Below the pieces are notes generated by a model. It made no database searches. It saw only the letters and a program-made list of their open reading frames with translations, and was not told where the DNA came from. 64,000 bases of DNA from Cellulomonas sp. WB94. Its GTDB lineage: Bacteria > Actinomycetota > Actinomycetes > Actinomycetales > Cellulomonadaceae. A program made the translations under genes and the position numbers. This document shows, piece by piece, positions 42,369 to 50,981 of this stretch; the stretch's first letter is position 1; each line of letters starts with the position of its first letter. The DNA is taken from assembly GCF_003115775.1 (NCBI RefSeq), contig NZ_QEES01000002.1:2480001-2544000 (forward strand). Direction: 5' to 3'.

Positions 42369-43133
42369 GTGCCAGCACCGCAGCGCTCCAACCGCGCCTA
42401 CCGCGTCGTCGCCCGGATCGTGCGACCGGTCCTGTTCGCGATGATGCGTCGCGACTGGCGCGGGGCGGAGCACCTGCCTGCGAGCGGGGGCTTCATCGCC
42501 GCGGCGAACCACATGACGAACCTCGACCCGCTCACGTTCGCGCACTACCTGTACGACCACGGCTTCGCGCCGAAGATCCTTGCGAAGGCCTCGCTGTTCA
42601 AGTACCCGGTGCTCGGTGCGACCCTGCGGGCGACGGGCCAGATCCCCGTCTTCCGCAACACCTCGCAGGCCGGCCAGTCGCTCGACTCGGCGGTCCAGGC
42701 GCTGCGTGACGGCGAGTGCGTCGCGGTGTTCCCCGAAGGCACGCTGACCCGTGACCCGGACCTGTGGCCGATGGTCGGCAAGACGGGCGTCGCGCGGCTC
42801 GCGCTGATGACGCGCGCGCCGGTGATCCCCGTCGCCCAGTGGGGTCCCCAGGACATCCTCGGCCGGTACTCCAAGGTCCTCAAGCCGTTCCCGCGCAAGA
42901 AGGTCTCGGTCGTCGCGGGGCCGCCCGTCGTGCTCGACGACCTGTACGACCGCCCGCTGGACACCGCGACGCTGCGTGAGGCCACGGAGCGCGTCTTGGC
43001 GGCCATCACGGTGATCCTCGAGGACCTCCGCGGCGAGCCCGCCCCCGAGGTCCGGTTCGACGTGCGCCGGGCCAAGCCGGCGGGCGAGCGACCCGACGAC
43101 GGCGATCGGCCCACGACGCCGACGAACGCGTGA
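42369..43133 (+). CDS. plsC: 1-acyl-sn-glycerol-3-phosphate acyltransferase family protein
   Basis: 254 aa acyltransferase of phospholipid synthesis. Block I is NHMTNLD (HX4D), block III VAVFPEGTLTRDP, and the later VPIVAQ-type strand VIPVAQWGPQDIL is present. Membrane association is likely through the N-terminal helix and basic surface. GTG 42369 is preferred to GTG 42363 because of hexamer spacing; both are in frame. The stop overlaps the gpsA start (GTGA), linking two consecutive glycerophospholipid genes. Confidence 0.9.
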   Translation: MPAPQRSNRAYRVVARIVRPVLFAMMRRDWRGAEHLPASGGFIAAANHMTNLDPLTFAHYLYDHGFAPKILAKASLFKYPVLGATLRATGQIPVFRNTSQAGQSLDSAVQALRDGECVAVFPEGTLTRDPDLWPMVGKTGVARLALMTRAPVIPVAQWGPQDILGRYSKVLKPFPRKKVSVVAGPPVVLDDLYDRPLDTATLREATERVLAAITVILEDLRGEPAPEVRFDVRRAKPAGERPDDGDRPTTPTNA

Positions 43134-44155
43134 CGGCCGTCCCGCCGGTCCCACGCCTGCGCGCCGCAGTCCTCGGCGCCGGGAGCTGGGGCACGACGTT
43201 CGCCGCGGTGCTGTCCGACGCGGGGTGCGACGTCACGATCTGGGGCCGCAGCGCACAGACCTGCGACGAGATCACCCGGACGCACCGCAACGAGGCCTAC
43301 CTGCCCGGTGTCGAGCTGCCCCCCGGCATCAGCGCCTCGACGGACGCGGCCGGCGTGGTGTCCGGCGCGGACCTGGTGGCGATCGCGATCCCCTCGCAGA
43401 ACGCCCGGGCCACGCTCGAGCCGCTGCGTGACACGTTCGGCCCGCGCGCCGTGGCAGTCTCGCTCATGAAGGGCGTCGAGCTCGCGACGGACCGGCGGAT
43501 GAGCCAGGTCGTCGCCGAGGCGCTCGGGATCGACGCCGACCGAGTGGCCGTCGTGTCCGGCCCGAACCTCGCGAAGGAGATCGCCCAGCACCAGCCGACG
43601 GCCACCGTCGTGGCCTCGACGAGCGAGGAGACGGCCCGCCTCGTCGCACGAGCCTGCGCGTCCTCGTACTTCCGTCCGTACACGAACGACGACGTCGTCG
43701 GCGTCGAGCTGTGCGGTGCGGTCAAGAACGTCATCGCGATCGCGGTCGGCATCTCGCAGGGGCGCGGGCTGGGCTACAACACGATGGCCACGGTCATTAC
43801 GCGCGGGCTCGTGGAGATCACGCGGCTCGGGCTCGCGCTGGGCGCGGACGCGGAGACGTTCCCGGGCCTGGCGGGTCTGGGTGACCTCATGGCGACCTGC
43901 GCGTCGCCCGACTCGCGCAACCACACCCTGGGGGTGCACCTGGGTCAGGGGATGGCGCTCGACGACGCGATCCGCGCGACGGGCGGCACCGCCGAGGGTG
44001 TCAAGAGCTCGCGATCGGTGCTCGAGCTGGCGGCCAAGGTCGGCGTCGAGATGCCCATCACGGCGGCGGTCGTCGCGGTCCTCCACGAGGGTCTCCCGGT
44101 GGACCAGCTCGCGCCCCTGCTGCTCGCGCGCCCGCACAAGGCCGAGGGCCTCTGA
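43130..44155 (+). CDS. gpsA: NAD(P)-dependent glycerol-3-phosphate dehydrogenase
   Basis: 341 aa dehydrogenase making sn-glycerol-3-phosphate from dihydroxyacetone phosphate for phospholipids. The NAD(P) motif is VLGAGSWGTTFAAVL; SLMKGVE, VSGPNLAKEIA and the catalytic-lysine block VELCGAVKNVIAIAVGI are present, then GLAGLGDLMATC. GTG 43130 overlaps the plsC stop. Convergent with the trans-sulfuration gene. Confidence 0.96.
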   Translation: MTAVPPVPRLRAAVLGAGSWGTTFAAVLSDAGCDVTIWGRSAQTCDEITRTHRNEAYLPGVELPPGISASTDAAGVVSGADLVAIAIPSQNARATLEPLRDTFGPRAVAVSLMKGVELATDRRMSQVVAEALGIDADRVAVVSGPNLAKEIAQHQPTATVVASTSEETARLVARACASSYFRPYTNDDVVGVELCGAVKNVIAIAVGISQGRGLGYNTMATVITRGLVEITRLGLALGADAETFPGLAGLGDLMATCASPDSRNHTLGVHLGQGMALDDAIRATGGTAEGVKSSRSVLELAAKVGVEMPITAAVVAVLHEGLPVDQLAPLLLARPHKAEGL

Positions 44156-44212
44156 CCCCGACGCACCCGCGTCCGACGGCCCCCGACCCGCGCGCGGCCG
44201 ACCCGGGCCCGA

Positions 44213-45367
44213 CTAGCCGGCGGAGCGGCTCAGTGCCCGCTCGAGGTCGGACCACAGGTCCTCGACGTCCTCGATGCCCACCGACAGGCGGATGAGGTCC
44301 TCGGGCACCGTGGGGGACTCGGTCGCGAAGCGACGGCGACGTTCGAGCGTCGACTCGACGCCGCCGAGGCTCGTCGCCGGGACCCACAGCCGAACGGCGT
44401 CGACGACCGCGTCCGCCGCGTCCGCACCTCCGCGCGGTCGCACGCCCACGATCGACCCGTAGCCGTCCATGAGCGCCGAGGCGCGTGCGTGACCCGGGTC
44501 GGCCGGAAGGCTCGGGTGGCGCACCTCGAGCACGGCGGGGTGCTCGGACAGGCGCCGGGCCAGCTCGGCCGCGCTCGCCTGTGAGCGCGCGACCCGCAGC
44601 GCGAGCGTCCGCAGCCCCCGCAGGGCGAGCCAGACCTCGAACGGTCCGGCGACCGAACCGTGCAGCGTGCGGTACGCGTGGAGACGTGCGTGCAGGTCGG
44701 GGTCGTCGGCGAGGGCCGCACCGAGCACCACGTCGCTGTGCCCGGCGAGGTACTTCGTCACCGAGTGCACGACGACGTCGACGCCGTGGGCGAACGGGCG
44801 CTGCACGAGCGGGGTGGCGAACGTGTTGTCGACCACGACGAGTGCGCCGGCCTCGTGCGCGACGGCGACCAGCGCGGGCAGGTCGGCGACCTCGAGCATC
44901 GGGTTCGTCGGGGTCTCGACCCACAGCATCGATGCCGGGCGACCGGCGCGCAGCGCCGCCGTGACTGCGGCGGTGTCGGCGATGTCGACGGAGGTCACCT
45001 CGATCCCTGAGCGAGCCGTGAGGTCGTGCGCGTACGCGAGCGTCACCCCGTAGGCGTGCCGGGGCAGGACCACCCGCCCCCCGGGCGGCACCAGCGAGAG
45101 GGCGGCCGCGATCGCCGCCATCCCTGAGCCGAACACGAGCGCCGGGCGGGCTGACTGCTCGAGCGCGCCGAGCGCCAGCTCGAACGGGTGCCAGGTCGGG
45201 GTGTCGTTGCGTCCGTAGAACAGCTCGCCCGCGGGCGGCACGCCCGTCGAGACGAACGTCGAGGAGAGCACGACGGGCGGGTTGACCGGTGCACCCGGTG
45301 ACCGCTCCGGCCGACCGGCGGTGACGACAACGGTCGACGGGTCCAGGGGCAGCGACGGGTCCGGCAT
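44213..45367 (-). CDS. PLP-dependent trans-sulfuration enzyme (cystathionine gamma-synthase/lyase family)
   Basis: 384 aa Cys/Met-metabolism enzyme. Family motifs: RPALVFGSGMAAIAAAL, the PLP-stacking and phosphate-binding regions, SMLWVETPTNPMLEVADLPALV, VVVDNTFATPLVQRPFAHGVDVVVHSVTKYLAGHSDVVLG with the Schiff-base lysine in SVTKY, and LRLSVGIED near the C-terminus. Whether it synthesises or cleaves cystathionine, or acts on methionine, cannot be settled from motifs. ATG 45367 has TAGGCT 6 nt upstream. It is divergent from ddl. Confidence 0.9.
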   Translation of the reverse strand: MPDPSLPLDPSTVVVTAGRPERSPGAPVNPPVVLSSTFVSTGVPPAGELFYGRNDTPTWHPFELALGALEQSARPALVFGSGMAAIAAALSLVPPGGRVVLPRHAYGVTLAYAHDLTARSGIEVTSVDIADTAAVTAALRAGRPASMLWVETPTNPMLEVADLPALVAVAHEAGALVVVDNTFATPLVQRPFAHGVDVVVHSVTKYLAGHSDVVLGAALADDPDLHARLHAYRTLHGSVAGPFEVWLALRGLRTLALRVARSQASAAELARRLSEHPAVLEVRHPSLPADPGHARASALMDGYGSIVGVRPRGGADAADAVVDAVRLWVPATSLGGVESTLERRRRFATESPTVPEDLIRLSVGIEDVEDLWSDLERALSRSAG

Positions 45368-45373
45368 GGCCGC

Positions 45374-45379
45374 AGCCTA
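45374..45379 (-). promoter_or_regulatory. -10 hexamer TAGGCT for the leaderless trans-sulfuration gene
   Basis: Minus-strand TAGGCT, 6 nt before ATG 45367. Confidence 0.6.
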
Positions 45380-45403
45380 GCGAGGTCGTGTCCGTCGCCG
45401 CGG

Positions 45404-45409
45404 TAGGGT
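45404..45409 (+). promoter_or_regulatory. -10 hexamer TAGGGT for leaderless ddl
   Basis: TAGGGT ends 8 nt before ATG 45418; 24 bp separate it from the divergent hexamer. Confidence 0.55.
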
Positions 45410-45417
45410 CGGGCGCG

Positions 45418-46569
45418 ATGGACACGACACCGACGACCTCGACCGTCAGGCCCGACTCCGGTGCGCGACCCCGCGTGCTGCTGCTGTTCGGCGGACGCTC
45501 GGGTGAGCACGCGATCAGCTGCGCGACGGCGGGCGGCGTGCTGCGGGCGATCGACCGCACGCGCTACGACGTGCTGCCCGTCGGGATCACCCCGTCGGGC
45601 CGCTGGGTCCTGGTCGAGGACGACCCCGACCGCTGGTCGATCGTCGACGGCCACCTCCCCGAGGTCGAGGACGGGCCGCTCGAGGTCCTCCTGCCGCAGG
45701 GCTCCGACGAGCGCGCGGTCACCGTCCTCGAGGCGGGGGTCCTGCCGCGGCAGATCGGTGCGGTCGACGTGGTGTTCCCCTTGCTGCACGGGCCGTTCGG
45801 TGAGGACGGCACGCTCCAGGGCCTGCTCGAGCTGGCCGACGTCCGCTACGTGGGCGCGGGAGTCCTGGCCTCTGCGGTCGGCATGGACAAGCACTTCATG
45901 AAGCTCGTGCTCGCGGGGCAGGGCCTGCCGATCGGTGAGTTCACCGTGCTGCGACCGGGCGCCTTCGCGCGCAACCCGGCGGCATGGACCGAGACGATCC
46001 GCGGCCTGGGTCTGCCGGTGTTCGTCAAGCCCGCGCGGGCCGGCTCGAGCCTGGGGATCTCACGGGTCGACGATCTTGCTGACCTGCCGGCTGCGATCGC
46101 CGCCGCCGAGCTCCACGACCCGAAGATCGTCGTGGAGGCCGGCATCGTCGGCCGTGAGATCGAGTGCGCGGTGCTCGGCGGCCGCGACGGCGCCCGACCG
46201 CGAGCGTCGCTGCCCGGCGAGATCGTCGTCACCGACACCCGGCACGGCTTCTACGACTTCGAGGCCAAGTACCTCGACGAGGCCGGGGTCACGCTCTCGT
46301 GCCCCGCCGACCTGCCCGACGCGCTCGTCCGCGAGATCCGCGAGGTGGCCGTGCGGACGTTCGAGGCCGTCGGCTGCGAGGGCCTCGCCCGGGTCGACGT
46401 CTTCGTGACCCCGGACGGCGACGTCATCGTCAACGAGATCAACACGATGCCCGGGTTCACGCCGTTCTCGATGTACCCCCGGATGTGGCAGGCGACCGGG
46501 CTCTCCTACGCCGACCTGATCGACGAGCTGCTGCAGCTCGCGCTGCACCGGCCCACCGGCCTGCGCTGA
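45418..46569 (+). CDS. ddl: D-alanine-D-alanine ligase
   Basis: 383 aa ATP-grasp enzyme making the D-Ala-D-Ala terminus of peptidoglycan precursors. N-terminal domain LLLFGGRSGEHAISCATA; VVFPLLHGPFGEDGTLQGLLELADVRYVGAGVLASAVGMDKHFMK; ATP-grasp VFVKPARAGSSLGISRVD; metal site VNEINTMPGFTPFSMYPRMW. The extended size and the YDFEAKYLDE loop fit the VanA-like/D-Ala-D-Ala ligase family; a Tyr/Ser-type omega loop indicates a D-Ala enzyme by inference. ATG 45418 is supported by the hexamer; GTG 45388 is rejected. Confidence 0.94.
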   Translation: MDTTPTTSTVRPDSGARPRVLLLFGGRSGEHAISCATAGGVLRAIDRTRYDVLPVGITPSGRWVLVEDDPDRWSIVDGHLPEVEDGPLEVLLPQGSDERAVTVLEAGVLPRQIGAVDVVFPLLHGPFGEDGTLQGLLELADVRYVGAGVLASAVGMDKHFMKLVLAGQGLPIGEFTVLRPGAFARNPAAWTETIRGLGLPVFVKPARAGSSLGISRVDDLADLPAAIAAAELHDPKIVVEAGIVGREIECAVLGGRDGARPRASLPGEIVVTDTRHGFYDFEAKYLDEAGVTLSCPADLPDALVREIREVAVRTFEAVGCEGLARVDVFVTPDGDVIVNEINTMPGFTPFSMYPRMWQATGLSYADLIDELLQLALHRPTGLR

Positions 46570-46592
46570 AGCGTCTGCTCCGGCAGGCAGGC

Positions 46593-47147
46593 TCAGAGGC
46601 AGGCCCGCGTCGGCTCGACCTGCGCGAGGGCCGGGCCGAGCCGGTCGAGGAACGACGTCGAGTGCGAGCTCGCGACAGCAGCGGGCACGCGGACCTCGAC
46701 GGCCGGGTCGCGACCGTACGTGGTGAAGGTCCAGCTCGTCGCCCCCTGCGCGTCGGGGTCGTCGGCGAGCGCGAGCCAGTCGATGCTCGGGCCGTCGGGC
46801 GTCTCCACGCTGACGCAGTGCACCGTCGTGGGCCCCGGGACCTCGACGCCGCACCGGAGCACGACCGGTGCCGCCGCCGTGCCCCAGGCCGCACTGGCCT
46901 GGCTCGTCGTGCGTAGACGCGGCAGGTCGCCCAGCTGGTCCGGGAGAGCGAGCACGACGCTCGCGCAGACGGGGTCGGCGCCGTGCGGGGCCTCGGCGAC
47001 CGACACCCCCGGGGCGCACGCGGCGAGGGTCACCAGGAGTCCCGCAGCGGTCGCTGCGCGACACCCGCGCCGGGGACGTGGACCCGAGCCCCGACGGCGC
47101 CCTGACACGCGCTGCGTCGAGGCAGTGCGGATCACCAGGTCGGTCAC
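46593..47147 (-). CDS. DUF3515 family lipoprotein
   Basis: 184 aa. A basic N-terminal stretch precedes a hydrophobic segment with lipobox LLVTLAAC (acylated Cys44). The mature part has DPVCASVVLALPDQLGDLPRLRT, TAAPVVLRCGVEVPGPTTVHCVSVETPDGPSIDWL and TWTFTTYGRDPAVEVRVP-like SWTFTTYGRDPAVEVRVPA, the DUF3515 pattern, with cysteines that may pair outside the membrane. Function unknown. Its place between ddl and thiL is conserved in actinomycetes. GTG 47147 follows TAGCGT by 6 nt. Confidence 0.9.
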   Translation of the reverse strand: MTDLVIRTASTQRVSGRRRGSGPRPRRGCRAATAAGLLVTLAACAPGVSVAEAPHGADPVCASVVLALPDQLGDLPRLRTTSQASAAWGTAAAPVVLRCGVEVPGPTTVHCVSVETPDGPSIDWLALADDPDAQGATSWTFTTYGRDPAVEVRVPAAVASSHSTSFLDRLGPALAQVEPTRACL

Positions 47148-47153
47148 GCTGTC

Positions 47154-47159
47154 ACGCTA
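47154..47159 (-). promoter_or_regulatory. -10 hexamer TAGCGT for the leaderless DUF3515 gene
   Basis: Minus-strand TAGCGT, 6 nt before GTG 47147. Confidence 0.6.
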
Positions 47160-47193
47160 ACGCGTCGCGTGCCGGGCGCGTGCGTCTCTCGGC

Positions 47194-47270
47194 CGCAGGG
47201 CCGGGACTGGTTGTCGCAGGGCCGGGACAGGTTGTCGCAGGGCGGGGACCGGTTGTCGCAGGGCCGGGGC
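47194..47270 (+). repeat. 21-bp tandem repeat, three units plus a partial fourth
   Basis: Units start at 47194, 47215 and 47236, with a 14-bp partial unit at 47257. Each reads CGCAGGGC(C/G)GGGAC, one variable base, then GGTTGT. The repeat occupies the gap between the DUF3515 promoter and the thiL promoter. Confidence 0.9.
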
Positions 47271-47329
47271 GGGGTGGCTGCAGCGCCGCGGGCAGGGCGG
47301 GACCGGCCGGCGCGAGGTCGACGGCGGGA

Positions 47330-47335
47330 TACGGT
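47330..47335 (+). promoter_or_regulatory. -10 hexamer TACGGT for leaderless thiL
   Basis: TACGGT ends 7 nt before GTG 47343. Confidence 0.55.
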
Positions 47336-47342
47336 GGCGGAC

Positions 47343-48395
47343 GTGAGTTCCCCTGACGAGCCGACCGTCGCCGACCTGTCCGAGGATGCCCTGCTCGCCC
47401 TGATCTTCCCGCAGCTGCCGCTCGGCGACGCCACGCTGGTCCCGCCCGGGGACGACGCCGCGGTCGTGGCCGCGCCGGACGGTCGCGTGGTCGTGTCGAC
47501 CGACGTGCTCGTCGAGGACCGACACTTCCGCCGGCGCTGGTCGACCGGCGAGGACGTCGGCCGGCGGGCGGCCGCTCAGAACCTGGCCGACATCGCGGCG
47601 ATGGGCGCGCGCCCGACGGCTCTCGTGGTGGCGTTCGTGGCACCGGCCGACCTGCCCGCGTCGTGGGTCGAAGGGCTTGCGCGGGGCCTCGCGGCCGTCT
47701 GCGCACCTCTCGGTGTCGGGGTCGTGGGTGGCGACCTGTCCTCCGGGCCGGTCGCGGTCGTCGCCGTGACGGTGCACGGCGACCTGGCCGGCCGAGAACC
47801 CGTGCTCCGGTCCGGCGCCCGGCCGGGCGACGTCGTCGCGCATGCGGGGGTGCGGGGGTGGTCCGCTGCGGGGCTGGCCCTGCTCGAGGCCGGGCGGGGC
47901 GACCTCGATGCCGGCCTCGTCGGCGCGTACCTGCGGCCCGAGCCACCGTTGGCGGCGGGGCCTCTCGCGGCGCGCGGCGGCGCCACCGCGATGCTCGACG
48001 TGTCCGACGGCCTGCTGCGCGACGCCGGCCGGATCGCGCGCGCGAGCGACGTCGTGCTCGACCTCGACGAACCGGCCGTGGCGTTCGCGGTCGACCTCGA
48101 GCGGCTGTCGGGCGCGGCTGGCGCGCTCGGGGCCGAGGCGCGCGACTGGGTCCTGACCGGGGGAGAGGATCACGGGCTGCTCGCGACCTTCCCCGCCGAT
48201 GCTCAGCTCCCGGAGCCGTTCCGCGTGGTGGGTCGGGTGCGCGCGGCTCCCGCGGACCACGGCACCGGGGCGCAGGTCACGCGGGTGCTCGTCGGGGGCG
48301 TCGACCCTGGACCGGGCTCACCGGGATGGGATCACTTCGCGCGGCAGGCCGCGTCGGGTCGGGCGGTGCCGGCTGCCGGTCAGCCGCGGCGGTAG
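47343..48395 (+). CDS. thiL: thiamine-monophosphate kinase
   Basis: 350 aa PurM-fold kinase converting thiamine phosphate to the diphosphate. N-terminal GDDAAVV ATP/Mg motif in PPGDDAAVVAAPDGRVVVSTDVLVEDRHF, then GRRAAAQNLADIAAMGARPTALVV, VGGDLSSGPVAVVAVTVHGDL, MLDVSDGLLRDAGRIA and VLTGGEDHGLLATF. The start GTG 47343 is supported by the hexamer and by loss of similarity upstream. The stop overlaps the convergent acetyltransferase gene by 16 bp. Confidence 0.94.
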   Translation: MSSPDEPTVADLSEDALLALIFPQLPLGDATLVPPGDDAAVVAAPDGRVVVSTDVLVEDRHFRRRWSTGEDVGRRAAAQNLADIAAMGARPTALVVAFVAPADLPASWVEGLARGLAAVCAPLGVGVVGGDLSSGPVAVVAVTVHGDLAGREPVLRSGARPGDVVAHAGVRGWSAAGLALLEAGRGDLDAGLVGAYLRPEPPLAAGPLAARGGATAMLDVSDGLLRDAGRIARASDVVLDLDEPAVAFAVDLERLSGAAGALGAEARDWVLTGGEDHGLLATFPADAQLPEPFRVVGRVRAAPADHGTGAQVTRVLVGGVDPGPGSPGWDHFARQAASGRAVPAAGQPRR

Positions 48396-48904
48396 CGCAC
48401 CTCGAGGAGCTCGGCGCCGCCGACGTCCTCGAAGCGCTCCGTGCCGTCGGCCTGGAAGCCGTTGCGGCGGTAGAAGTGGCGTGCCCGGTCGTTCGCCGCG
48501 AGCACCCACAGCGTCAGGGCCGACCGGCCGCCGACCTCGGTGATGACCGTCCGCAGCAGGTCGCGCGCGACGCCGTGCCCCCAGGCTCCGGGCTCGAGGT
48601 AGATCGAATAGATCTCGTGGTCGCCGCGGTTCGCGTCCTCGTCCCGGGCCGGTCCCAGCGTGACGAAGCCGAGCACGCCCGACGGCGACTCGGCCAGCCA
48701 GGTCCGGACGTGGTCGTGCGGACCGTTCCGCAGGAACTGCGTCCACTCGGCGGCGCGTGCCACCGGGTCGAGAGCTGCCAGGTGCTCGGCGGGGACGATG
48801 CCCTCGTACGCCTCCTGCCAGGAGTGCACGTGGACGCTCGCGATCGCCGCGGCGTCGGCCTCGGCAGCGGTGCGGATCGTCACTTCGTCGAGCTGTTCGA
48901 CCAT
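48380..48904 (-). CDS. GNAT-family N-acetyltransferase
   Basis: 174 aa single GNAT domain: TIRTAAEADAAAIASVHVHSWQEAYEGIVP, YSIYLEPGAWGHGVARDLLRTVI (acetyl-CoA loop) and WVLAANDRARHFYRRNGFQADGTERF at the end. Substrate unknown. ATG 48904 is chosen over 48946 because CATCGT lies 6 nt upstream and the fold begins there. Its 3' end overlaps thiL tail to tail. Confidence 0.85.
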   Translation of the reverse strand: MVEQLDEVTIRTAAEADAAAIASVHVHSWQEAYEGIVPAEHLAALDPVARAAEWTQFLRNGPHDHVRTWLAESPSGVLGFVTLGPARDEDANRGDHEIYSIYLEPGAWGHGVARDLLRTVITEVGGRSALTLWVLAANDRARHFYRRNGFQADGTERFEDVGGAELLEVRYRRG

Positions 48905-48933
48905 GCCCTCACGATGCCACACCGGGTGGGCAG

Positions 48934-48973
48934 CCCGAAGGCCCACGAGGAACGAACCTCGTGGGCCTTCGGG
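48934..48973. terminator. 17-bp perfect hairpin between rpmB and the acetyltransferase gene
   Basis: CCCGAAGGCCCACGAGG (48934-48950), loop AACGAA, CCTCGTGGGCCTTCGGG (48957-48973). It begins 19 bp past the rpmB stop on the minus strand. No T-run on either side, so it is a GC-type terminator or processing signal. Confidence 0.7.
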
Positions 48974-48991
48974 TAGAGAGTGGGGCGGCGG

Positions 48992-49183
48992 TCAGACCGC
49001 GCGCTGCACCTTGCCGGCCTTGAGGCAGGACGTGCAGACGTTCAGGCGCTTCGGGGTGCCGGCGACGACGGCACGCACGCGCTGGATGTTCGGGTTCCAG
49101 CGGCGGCGCGTCCGCTGGTGAGAGTGCGAGACGCTGTTCCCGAAGCTCGGGCCCTTGGCGCAGACGTCGCAGTTAGCAGCCAC
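48992..49183 (-). CDS. rpmB: ribosomal protein bL28, zinc-binding (C+) form
   Basis: 63 aa ribosomal protein. MAANCDVCAKGPSFGNSVSHSHQRTRRRWNPN is the L28 signature, and CxxC pairs at C5/C8 and C50/C53 (NVCTSC) form a zinc ribbon, marking the C+ paralogue. Actinomycetes often keep a zinc-free C- copy under Zur; this is the zinc form. GTG 49183 is preceded by AGGAGA. Divergent from the fakA-recG genes, a conserved arrangement. Confidence 0.96.
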   Translation of the reverse strand: MAANCDVCAKGPSFGNSVSHSHQRTRRRWNPNIQRVRAVVAGTPKRLNVCTSCLKAGKVQRAV

Positions 49184-49349
49184 GGTCTTCTCCTGGTTCG
49201 GTCATGCACGCCGCAGAGCGGCCTGTCTTGGTCTGGGGTGGGGCGCGGCACGCTGCCGTCCAGCTGATGCTGTCCGTCAAGCACGGGTGCGCCACCTGCG
49301 CCCGGACACGGCCGGGCAACCTGGAAAGACTAGCCCATGGGAACGGCGC

Positions 49350-49365
49350 GACCCAAATGTGGGTC
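49350..49365. promoter_or_regulatory. inverted repeat in the rpmB-fakA intergenic region
   Basis: GACCCA-AATG-TGGGTC, six perfect base pairs around 4 nt, about 170 bp from rpmB and 50 bp from the DAK2 gene start. Possible operator; no regulator can be named. Confidence 0.35.
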
Positions 49366-49414
49366 CGATGCGGCATCGTGTGGGGACGTACGACGAGACG
49401 AGGACGGGAACGCG

Positions 49415-50956
49415 GTGCAACGCCTGGACGGGACGGATGTGCGCGCCTGGGCGCACGCAGCCACGGCGGCGCTGGGCGCAGCGCGCGGACGTATCGACGC
49501 CGTCAACGTGTTCCCCGTCGCCGACTCGGACACCGGGACCAACGCGCTCCTCACCGTCGCGGGTGGCGCCGATGCCGTGGCGGCACTCGAGGGCCCGGCG
49601 GGGGCCGACGCCGTCGCCCGCGTGTTCGCGAGCGGCGCGCTCCTGTCGGCCCGCGGCAACTCGGGCGTCATCCTGAGCCAGTACCTCGAGGGGCTGGCTG
49701 GGGCGTTGCCGTCGTCCGCCGGTCCGGTCGACCTCGCCGACGCGCTGGCCGCGGCCGGCCAGGCGGCGCTCGGTGCGGTGGCTGATCCCCAGGAGGGGAC
49801 GGTCCTGACCCTCGCGCGCGTCGTCGCGGACTCCGCGCTGCGCGCCGCGGGAGCGGGCGCCGACCTTGCCGGCGTGCTGGCCGCCGTGTCCACGCAGGCG
49901 CACGCGGCACTCGTGCGGATCAGCGCGCAGCACCCGGTCCTGGCCGCAGCCCACGTCGTCGACGCGGGTGCCTGCGCGCTGATCGTCCTGCTCGACGCCC
50001 TCCGGGACGTGGTCGCCAGGGACGGCGCACCCGCCGACGCCGGGAGCGACCTGTCCTGGCTGCCTGAGCCGATCGACCTGGTCGCGACGCACCTGGCACC
50101 CGAAGGCGGTGGGGCGTTCGAGGTCATGCTGCTCGTGCGAACCCCCGGCGGGCCGGGCGACCGGGCTGATCTCGGGCCGACCCTGATCGCCGGCATGCAG
50201 GCGCTCGGCGACTCCGTGGCCGTCGTCGGCGCGGACGGCGTGTGGCAGGTCCACGTGCACACCGACCACCCCGGCCGGGCGGTCGAGGCCGCGGCGGTCG
50301 GTGCTCGTGAGCAGGTCGTCGTGCGACTGCTGGGCGCTCGCCTCGCCGACGGCGTGCCGCTCGAGCTGGGTGTGGTCGCCTGCACCGGGTCGCCCGACCT
50401 CGGGGCTGCGCACGCTCTCGCGGGGGCCGTCACTCTGGTGCGCTGCGACGGTGCCGCCCTGGAGGCGCGTCACCTCGTCCGGGCGATCACCGACACGGGG
50501 ACGCGTCACGTCGTCGTGCTCCCCGGAGACGCGTCGGGTGCGCACGCGGCCCGTGAGGCAGCGCGCTCCCTTGCCCCCAGCGGGACGACGGTCGACGTGC
50601 TCGACGCGCACGACGACCTGCGCGTCACGGTCGCCGTCATCGCGCTCGCCGGTGCCGCGGACCCGGCGCGCCAGGTCGCCGGGGCAACGGCGGCGTTGGG
50701 CCGCCTCCGGACGACGGTCGTCGAGCAGGCTGACCTCGCCGCGGCGCTCGCCGCGGTCGACTCCCTCCTCGCCGGGGTCGCCGTCGGGGCAGGCGCTGCA
50801 GCCCGGCAGACCCTGACCGTTCTCACGGGCCCGGCTGTCGACCACGACCTGCGTGGGGCTCTCGAGGCCGAGCTCGCGCAGCGGTGGCCTGACCTCGCCG
50901 TGCTCGGCACCGGTCCGGTGCCGGGACTCCCGGCGTTCTGGCTGGGCCTGGACTGA
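49415..50956 (+). CDS. DAK2/FakA-like fatty-acid kinase ATP-binding protein
   Basis: 513 aa. The DhaL-like kinase domain (residues about 5-190) has NVFPVADSDTGTNALLTV with the Mg-binding aspartates, GALLSARGNSGVILSQYLEG and HVVDAGACALIVLLDAL. The middle domain (about 210-310) has VHVHTDHPGRAVEAA, and the C-terminal DegV-like portion completes the YloV/FakA architecture. FakA phosphorylates fatty acids presented by a FakB protein; no fakB is seen here. GTG 49415 is chosen since the first residues QRLDGTDVRAW match the family; 49337 is an alternative. Position between rpmB and recG is conserved. Confidence 0.9.
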   Translation: MQRLDGTDVRAWAHAATAALGAARGRIDAVNVFPVADSDTGTNALLTVAGGADAVAALEGPAGADAVARVFASGALLSARGNSGVILSQYLEGLAGALPSSAGPVDLADALAAAGQAALGAVADPQEGTVLTLARVVADSALRAAGAGADLAGVLAAVSTQAHAALVRISAQHPVLAAAHVVDAGACALIVLLDALRDVVARDGAPADAGSDLSWLPEPIDLVATHLAPEGGGAFEVMLLVRTPGGPGDRADLGPTLIAGMQALGDSVAVVGADGVWQVHVHTDHPGRAVEAAAVGAREQVVVRLLGARLADGVPLELGVVACTGSPDLGAAHALAGAVTLVRCDGAALEARHLVRAITDTGTRHVVVLPGDASGAHAAREAARSLAPSGTTVDVLDAHDDLRVTVAVIALAGAADPARQVAGATAALGRLRTTVVEQADLAAALAAVDSLLAGVAVGAGAAARQTLTVLTGPAVDHDLRGALEAELAQRWPDLAVLGTGPVPGLPAFWLGLD

Positions 50957-50981
50957 TGCGTCGATCGACCGGAGGTTGCCG

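Noticed and set aside
20602-47270. Tandem arrays as CRISPR
   Set aside because: Units of 14, 17, 21 and 29 bp follow each other without spacers and no cas genes are present.
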